From the NCBI RefSeq assembly GCF_035222275.1, contig NC_085882.1, positions 2,859,501 through 2,923,500 on the forward strand: DNA of 64,000 nucleotides. Reading direction: 5' to 3'. The position numbers were made by a program, and so were the translations under genes. The notes under the pieces are model-generated. The model saw only the letters and a program-made list of their open reading frames with translations. It searched no databases and had not been told where the DNA came from. The DNA comes from Podospora bellae-mahoneyi. Taxonomy: Eukaryota > Ascomycota > Sordariomycetes > Sordariales > Podosporaceae. This document shows positions 59,101-64,000 of the stretch, piece by piece (position 1 is the stretch's first letter; each line of letters opens with the position of its first letter).

Positions 59101-62100
59101 CAGGACATCTTTGCAGGGCTGGAAGCTGCCATCCAGGCGTACATCATCATCCCAGGAGACCGGGATGACCAGTTCCGCTTCGCTCACGACAGATATATCC
59201 AGGCTGCGTCTGCGCTCAGAGAGTGCAACTCGCTCAAGATGCATTTCGTCATTGCTCGCACGCTCCTCGCACATTTCCCCAAATTCCAAGAAAACACGGC
59301 TTCCCATATTTGCGAATCAATCGAAGTCATCAAAAAGCGAATATCGGAAAGGGCACCGTTCCGAAAGGTCTTGATGGAGCGGGCAGGAGAGGCGGTCGAG
59401 AGCGGCGCGCGACCCACAGCGGCAAAGTATTACAGCAATGCTCTAGCCCTGCTGCAGTCGGACCCATGGAATGACGATGCACCGGATGTGTCGTATGAGG
59501 AAACACTCCAGCTACATCGTCGGGCTGCTGAGTGCTTTTTGTACATGGGCCGTCCCCCCTCGGCAAACATGCTTCTGCAGACAATGATTGAGAACGCAAG
59601 GTCACCGCTTGACAAGACTCCTGCTTGGGTGCTGCAGTCGAGAATTTTTGCTCAGAGCGGTGACTCTGCCCAGGCCTTGACGTCGTTGCGGCAGTGTTTG
59701 CGGGCGTTTGGCGTCAATGTGGACGAATGTCCCACCACGAAGAAATGCGACGAGCAGTTTGAGAAGCTGTCAGTCAAGATTCAAAATATGGACCGTCAAG
59801 ACGTCATGAATCCACTAGCGTCAAGCGATCCTCCACCCGAATCTCTGGTATCCCTAGGAGCCGTGTTGGCCGAGACAACAAGTGCTGGCTGGTGGAGCGA
59901 TTGCGTCGTGTTCTACCAGCTTGCCCTGTTGATGGTCGAGACTCACTTTACCAAGGGTCCCTATCCGCAGTCGGGCATGGCGTTTTTGCACATGTCCATG
60001 ATTGCACTCTCTCGGTTCAACATGGTAGATTTTGCGCAATCTCTGGCGAGCATCTGTTTTGATTTATTACAAAAATCATCGGACCCATTTTCCTTGGTCC
60101 GGGGCTACATGATCTACGCCAACTTCATCGGCAACATTCAAGACCTCACCGGGGCCACTGTGGAGCAGCTGGAAGCCAACGTGCTGGCGGCAGCTCCCTT
60201 GGGAGATAGAGTCTCCGTCATTCTTAGCTTTGGGCTTCTTGCTCTGCTCAAGTTCTTTGCCAGTCAGGACTGTGCCGAACTCGAGGTTTACTGCCAGTTT
60301 GCCTGCGACGACATCCCCAGCTGGCACCTCGACACAAAGGGCGGCACGCTTCTGATAAGTGTACGCCAGCTTTGCCGCGCTCTGCAGGGAAAAACTCGAG
60401 CATCTCAACCGCTTGAGGTTATGAACGATGATCAGCACGACGCTTCAACCTACAAGAACTGGCTGAATACGCACACCAACAATGGCGGCAGGTCGCTCCT
60501 ACTCTACGAGACAATGGAGATCGTACCGCTCTTCCTCTACGGACACTACGGGCGAGCCATCGAAATTGGAAAGGCGTGCTTGGAACAGGCGGAACTTTTG
60601 TGGTCCGCTCGAAACACCAGGCTAGCCATGTTCTTTTACGGCTTGGCTCTGGCCGGCACGGTGCTCCGGGAACAGCAGGACCCTCGCGAGCCACCAAAGG
60701 GGGACCCCAAGGTTCGACGTGATGAGGCGATTCGCAAGGTGGAAGAGCTCAACCGGAAGATTAAGGATTGGAAGGCTGTTTACAATGTCAACTATCTTGC
60801 CTGGTCTAAGCTCCTGGATGCTCAGGTCTCGGAGATACTGGGCAATCATGGGATAGCCATTCGGCAATACGAGGAGGCGCTCGACCACGCGTCGGAGCAT
60901 GGTTTTGTGTTTGAGGAGGCACTTGGAAACTACCTGATGGCCAACATCTTCATTAGGAATGCTGCGAGACGGTCGGCCAGGTCAGCCCTTCGAGATGCTG
61001 TTAGTCTGTACCGCCAGTTTGGTGCTACGGGCATTGCGGACCTCATTGAGACTGAGCACAGTATTCTTCTACATGGGCCGGCTGGCAACCTTCGAACGTG
61101 TGATGCCGGGGTTCAGACGGACTTCTTCGGCGATACAGCGTCGGTTCAGTACCGTGGTGTCGACACTGAGGAGTCGCAGCAGTCGACGCGTGCGGCGGTG
61201 GCGGCGCTCAAGGGGGAGCGGATGATGGCGTGGAGAGGGTCCATGCAGCCAGAGGCGGGGGCCGGTCTGCCTGCGCTTGATATGATCGATTTGCATGGCA
61301 TTCTCACCTCTTCGCAGGCCATCTCGTCGGTGTTGAGGGTTGATGAGCTTCTCCGGACTATGTGCTCTGTGATCTTGCAGGCTTGCAGTGGGTCTGCGAC
61401 GTTTGCTGCTATTATTGTTCAGGATGAGGGCAGTGTAGATTGGTGCGTGGCTGCAAGTGGCGATTCAGAGAATGGTGCTACGGCTCATATTCCGGGTATT
61501 CCGCTCAGCGGCACCGATCTTGTGCCTGAGAACGTTATATTGTACTGCACTCGACTGCGAGAGAAGGTTTTCCTCCAGGATTTGGTCAATGACGAGAGGT
61601 TTGGCAACGTCAGCGACCAGTGGTTACGCAAGAACCCAAACAGCAAGGCTGTCATTGCTGTTCCTATTCGTCATGGGAATAGCAAGCCTCTGTTGGGGGT
61701 GCTCTATCTCGAAGGCCTCCCTGGATCGTTCACAGATCGCAACGTTACTGTGCTGGAGCTTCTTGTCGGACAAATTAGCATCAGCTACTCCAATGCCTTG
61801 TCCATGAAGTCTGTGGAGAGGGTCTCGGCTGAGAATATCTCCATGGTTGAGCTGCAGAAACAGGCTTTGGCGACAGCGATCGAGGCTGAGGCCAAAGCCA
61901 AGAATGCTGAAGCAGAGGCCATTCGCAATGTCAAGCTTGCTGAGGAAGCCACAAAGGCCAAGTCAATATTCCTTGCCAACGTCTCTCACGAGCTGCGCAC
62001 GCCACTCAATGGTGTCATTGGCAACTCGGAACTTCTTCGTGACAGCGGCCTCAACAGAGAGCAGATGGAGATGGCGGATTCCATCAGAGTATCGGCAGAT

Positions 62101-63456
62101 TTATTGCTCACGGTTATCAACGACATCCTCGACTTTTCACGCATGGAAGCGGACAAGATGAAGCTGTACATTATCGCCTTCAACCCGGAGGAGATGGTCC
62201 GAGAAGTGGTACGAGCAGTCTCTTACAGCAACCGGGAGAAGACGTCCAAAAAGAACGTTAAGATTGTCCAAGACATCAATCTCCCGCCCATGCTCATCTA
62301 CGGAGACCCAATACGTCTGCACCAAGTACTCGGCAACCTGATAGGAAACAGTTTGAAGTTCACCGAGGACGGGTCCATCACCATCGGCGCTCGGATCGAC
62401 GAGGAGACTCCTGACAAGGCCACCTTGACGTTCTGGGTCAAGGACACGGGCATTGGTATCTCCCAGCAGCACCTCGAAAACCTGTTCCAGCCCTTCAGCC
62501 AAGCAGACGCCAGCACAGCGAGAAAGTATGGCGGTAGCGGTCTTGGGTTGAGTATCTGCAAATCCTTGATCGAGACGATGATGGAAGGCACGATCCAGCT
62601 CGAAAGCGAAGAGAACGTCGGCACCACGGCCTGGTTCACGGTTACTTTTGAAAAAGCCAAGCCAGAGGTGGTGGCGGGCGACGAGCAAGCTCTTGCCAAT
62701 GGTGACGACGGCCTGCTCCCGGTTGAATCCGCCTACCGGCAACAACAATCAAACTCTGAAAACTCGTCCGACAGCATCACACTGACAGGCGGTTTCCAAC
62801 CTTCCTCCTCCCACCCTCCTCTGCCCCCGGCCCCGCCAAACCTAACCCAGATCCCTAAAGATGAGCTGAGGATCTGCATAGCGGAAGACAACGCCATCAA
62901 CGCCAAGATTGCGATGCAGTACATGCAACGCTTGGGTTACCCAAACGTGGACACGTATGAGAACGGCCTCAAGGCGGTGGAGGGGTTGAGGGAGAAGGCG
63001 AAGGAGGGGAGGCCGTATCACATCATCCTGATGGACGTGCAGATGCCTGTGCTGGATGGGTACGAGGCGACGAAGCTGCTGAGGACGGACGAGCTGGAGA
63101 GTGTAAGGAAGGTGCTGGTCATTGCGATGACGGCGAGCGCGATCCAGGGGGACAGGGAGAAGTGTCTGGCGGCGGGGATGAATGATTACTTGGCGAAGCC
63201 GGTCCGGGGGGAGGTGCTGAAACGGAAGCTGGAGGCTTACCTTGGGGCGGGGGGGACTACGCCTGCTAGCGGGGGGCCTGTTAATGTTGCTTCTGCTGCG
63301 GTTGGGGGTGTAGTGGGGAATGGGGTTGAGAAGAAGAAGGTTGCGGGGGGTGAGGCGGAGGATGAGAAAACTGTGGAGGTTGATGGTGAGCGAGATAAGA
63401 CTGAGGTGAAGGGGAAGGGGGATGAGAGGGATAAGGGCGGTGGTGGTGGGCATTGA
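56134..63456 (+). CDS. Hybrid histidine kinase with kinase-like, ATPase, GAF and receiver domains (Chk1/Mak2 type)
   Basis: This is an intronless gene of 2440 residues. Order: Ser/Thr-kinase-like domain at about 130-411; AAA/STAND-type ATPase with Walker A EGAGGLGKTC at about 604-614 and Walker B FICFCLDDLHYAD near 773; a long TPR-like helical region; GAF at about 1732-1885; a coiled coil (1905-1945); HisKA with phospho-acceptor H1952 in VSHELRTPLNG; HATPase with N box (HQVLGNLIGNSLKF), KDTGIGIS and GGSGLGLS; and a receiver at about 2243-2365 with EDN, phospho-acceptor D2301 (LMDVQMP) and K2355. This matches fungal group X kinases (S. pombe Mak2/Mak3, Candida Chk1), which act in stress and morphogenesis phosphorelays. 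The kinase-like domain lacks HRD (IHGEIRGD instead) and DFG, so it is probably a pseudokinase. The C-terminal ~75 residues are low-complexity. Confidence 0.93.
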   Translation: MDTAARLLDEQLESPARLFERLHQISGYVWDDSRPPFHSTYDNWHIYGTRFVSPFSSGGAVPTSPAPHNSPASQPGVAGFTLPPAHRPSSRDHRPSTSSQLSEVGSERSATSPPVIPPTGSDVPVIEEPVVARVSYHVLREERTFHVFKSLIAHTDSSAERERIVKPLDIIRLPALPGDRGAVIVTVYEDPGPNYLWDVLDLGPAFYYAKKHGDGWEPSRPGRTGHKLAPPISLQHFLDFAIGSAQSLEMIHHGQGTIHGEIRGDTFHYNVETNKVKLVCLGSGLRSFEHGLTSTGWSALSRELGAKHKLQYISPEQTGRMPAEPDTRTDIYSLGALFWSLLTQHPVFRGESPLDVVQGVLSRRIPSISTFRIDVPEVIGRIIQKCTAKNVNDRYYSASGLRHDLTWVKKLLGVGDLQALKDMKIGTNDVSSFFRLPSSMIGRERERAELLKVIDRVAKRHSLALNGAAAHRQSDGSNVSTEVDAADVSSDGASSAEGTNRFGTSVTNKDRRSSLYHSAVGVDSVGAYTEVNSSGAVRPSRPWDRQHSVSLKESVQSAEASTSEPSWRSAAVATNGTDSSAASISRPLGPAKYRKQGQCEIVMIEGAGGLGKTCLVQSVLVDARRMGYCATAKFDTARRTAYGPLIKLLSSLFRQVWGERNTDTPFHQALKQSVRPTWPTLHKVLGLPEHMLPRLDTPLGRSSSSPQPPKSNNLRRRPSSPEFSGASSKLGASSASSSAQSTQEFLRGGSTTKVNRLANIFLDVLRLFTRHKFICFCLDDLHYADDESLELIIQIVNAKLQMVLIITYRPDEMSPEKLYTITNPPKSDDHLRACYPITTKITLEPLSEEEIREYVSTTLSLPKDQVVSLALVLQSKTAGNPFYMREMLSAGHRKKCIWYDYTEGRWKFDLDRLFEHFRGEQDYDVLDTAFITRRLGELPQESRSILAWAALIGQTFSLDLIEKLMEGEFYYTDDNQDGSDDCAILPHGKQDIFAGLEAAIQAYIIIPGDRDDQFRFAHDRYIQAASALRECNSLKMHFVIARTLLAHFPKFQENTASHICESIEVIKKRISERAPFRKVLMERAGEAVESGARPTAAKYYSNALALLQSDPWNDDAPDVSYEETLQLHRRAAECFLYMGRPPSANMLLQTMIENARSPLDKTPAWVLQSRIFAQSGDSAQALTSLRQCLRAFGVNVDECPTTKKCDEQFEKLSVKIQNMDRQDVMNPLASSDPPPESLVSLGAVLAETTSAGWWSDCVVFYQLALLMVETHFTKGPYPQSGMAFLHMSMIALSRFNMVDFAQSLASICFDLLQKSSDPFSLVRGYMIYANFIGNIQDLTGATVEQLEANVLAAAPLGDRVSVILSFGLLALLKFFASQDCAELEVYCQFACDDIPSWHLDTKGGTLLISVRQLCRALQGKTRASQPLEVMNDDQHDASTYKNWLNTHTNNGGRSLLLYETMEIVPLFLYGHYGRAIEIGKACLEQAELLWSARNTRLAMFFYGLALAGTVLREQQDPREPPKGDPKVRRDEAIRKVEELNRKIKDWKAVYNVNYLAWSKLLDAQVSEILGNHGIAIRQYEEALDHASEHGFVFEEALGNYLMANIFIRNAARRSARSALRDAVSLYRQFGATGIADLIETEHSILLHGPAGNLRTCDAGVQTDFFGDTASVQYRGVDTEESQQSTRAAVAALKGERMMAWRGSMQPEAGAGLPALDMIDLHGILTSSQAISSVLRVDELLRTMCSVILQACSGSATFAAIIVQDEGSVDWCVAASGDSENGATAHIPGIPLSGTDLVPENVILYCTRLREKVFLQDLVNDERFGNVSDQWLRKNPNSKAVIAVPIRHGNSKPLLGVLYLEGLPGSFTDRNVTVLELLVGQISISYSNALSMKSVERVSAENISMVELQKQALATAIEAEAKAKNAEAEAIRNVKLAEEATKAKSIFLANVSHELRTPLNGVIGNSELLRDSGLNREQMEMADSIRVSADLLLTVINDILDFSRMEADKMKLYIIAFNPEEMVREVVRAVSYSNREKTSKKNVKIVQDINLPPMLIYGDPIRLHQVLGNLIGNSLKFTEDGSITIGARIDEETPDKATLTFWVKDTGIGISQQHLENLFQPFSQADASTARKYGGSGLGLSICKSLIETMMEGTIQLESEENVGTTAWFTVTFEKAKPEVVAGDEQALANGDDGLLPVESAYRQQQSNSENSSDSITLTGGFQPSSSHPPLPPAPPNLTQIPKDELRICIAEDNAINAKIAMQYMQRLGYPNVDTYENGLKAVEGLREKAKEGRPYHIILMDVQMPVLDGYEATKLLRTDELESVRKVLVIAMTASAIQGDREKCLAAGMNDYLAKPVRGEVLKRKLEAYLGAGGTTPASGGPVNVASAAVGGVVGNGVEKKKVAGGEAEDEKTVEVDGERDKTEVKGKGDERDKGGGGGH

Positions 63457-63533
63457 CTAGTGGATGTGGTCACGGTTGGGGGTTGTGTTGCGGCTGGGGT
63501 GCTGGTGGGTTTGTGGTTTGTGTATTGAAGATG

Positions 63534-63563
63534 TTTTGTTGTTGTTGTTGTTGTTGTTGTTGT
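63534..63563. repeat. (TTG)n microsatellite
   Basis: About nine TTG units just downstream of the histidine kinase stop. Confidence 0.9.
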
Positions 63564-63727
63564 AAAGTTTGTTTGAATTCAGGTTGTATGTTGATGGTGG
63601 TTGCGGGTGTTGTGAAAAAGAAAGAAAGAAAGAGGAGAGAGAGATTTATATCATGAGCATTTGCAATTGGGGAAATTTAGGGCAAGGGACATCTTTTTTT
63701 ATCATTATTTTTATATCGATCGAGAGA

Positions 63728-63861
<134 letters not shown>

Positions 63862-64000
63862 GGTTGGAAAGTTTGGGACAAATTTACCTTTTTTTTCTTT
63901 TTCTTTTTTTCGGGGGTTTGGTATCTCTTTTGGTTGTTGCTGTTGCTTTTTGTTGTTGTGGTTGTGGTTGATGTGGTTTGCGTAGATACCTTATGCATGC

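Overview
This window is nuclear DNA of a filamentous ascomycete, most likely a sordariomycete (Sordariales-like). The genes carry short introns, mostly 49-145 nt, with GTAAGT/GTGAGT-type donors, CTAAC/CTGAC-like branch points and CAG/TAG acceptors. The gene content is fungal: a stand-alone delta-9 desaturase with a C-terminal cytochrome b5, UDP-galactopyranose mutase, a hybrid histidine kinase of the Chk1/Mak2 type, and Nce101. I see 22 protein-coding genes on both strands, one of them cut by the left edge. I found no rRNA, CRISPR array, transposon or convincing tRNA. Nearly all genes look like single-copy housekeeping genes, and there is no secondary-metabolite cluster.

Layout, left to right: HECT ubiquitin ligase HUL4 (minus, N-terminal part only); a BAHD-like acyltransferase (minus); a DUF2293 protein (minus) divergent from a DHX35-type DEAH RNA helicase (plus); an uncharacterised single-pass membrane protein (plus); GET2 (minus); a TDT/Mae1-type transporter (minus); ribose-phosphate pyrophosphokinase (minus) divergent from RNA polymerase III subunit RPC9 (plus); a divergent Rho-like GTPase (minus); tRNA pseudouridine synthase DEG1 (plus) converging on GPI15 (minus); acyl-CoA desaturase OLE1 (minus); an endonuclease/exonuclease/phosphatase protein (plus); a CHY/RING ubiquitin ligase (plus); ribosomal protein L27 (minus) divergent from NCE101 (plus); a TTC36-like TPR protein (minus) divergent from 4-hydroxyphenylpyruvate dioxygenase (plus); a triose-phosphate-transporter-family carrier (minus) divergent from UDP-galactopyranose mutase (plus); and a 2440-residue hybrid histidine kinase (plus), followed by a long GA microsatellite.

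The genes do not form one pathway. They cover protein turnover (HUL4, CHY/RING), RNA metabolism (DHX35, DEG1, RPC9, L27), membrane and cell-surface building (GET2, GPI15, UGM, OLE1, carriers), nucleotide and amino-acid metabolism (PRS, HPPD) and signalling (Rho-like, histidine kinase). For every complete spliced gene the exon model adds up to a whole number of codons, which independently supports the intron calls.

The points most worth a second look are: (1) a recurrent switch of coding-strand GC skew inside genes, with G-rich 3' ends; (2) an upstream ORF in strong start context that overlaps the transporter start; (3) a repeat-bearing frame that continues past the transporter stop; (4) several short, stop-free introns of length 3n; (5) a Rho-like GTPase that lacks its catalytic Gly-Gln; and (6) a histidine kinase whose N-terminal kinase-like domain lacks the catalytic motifs.
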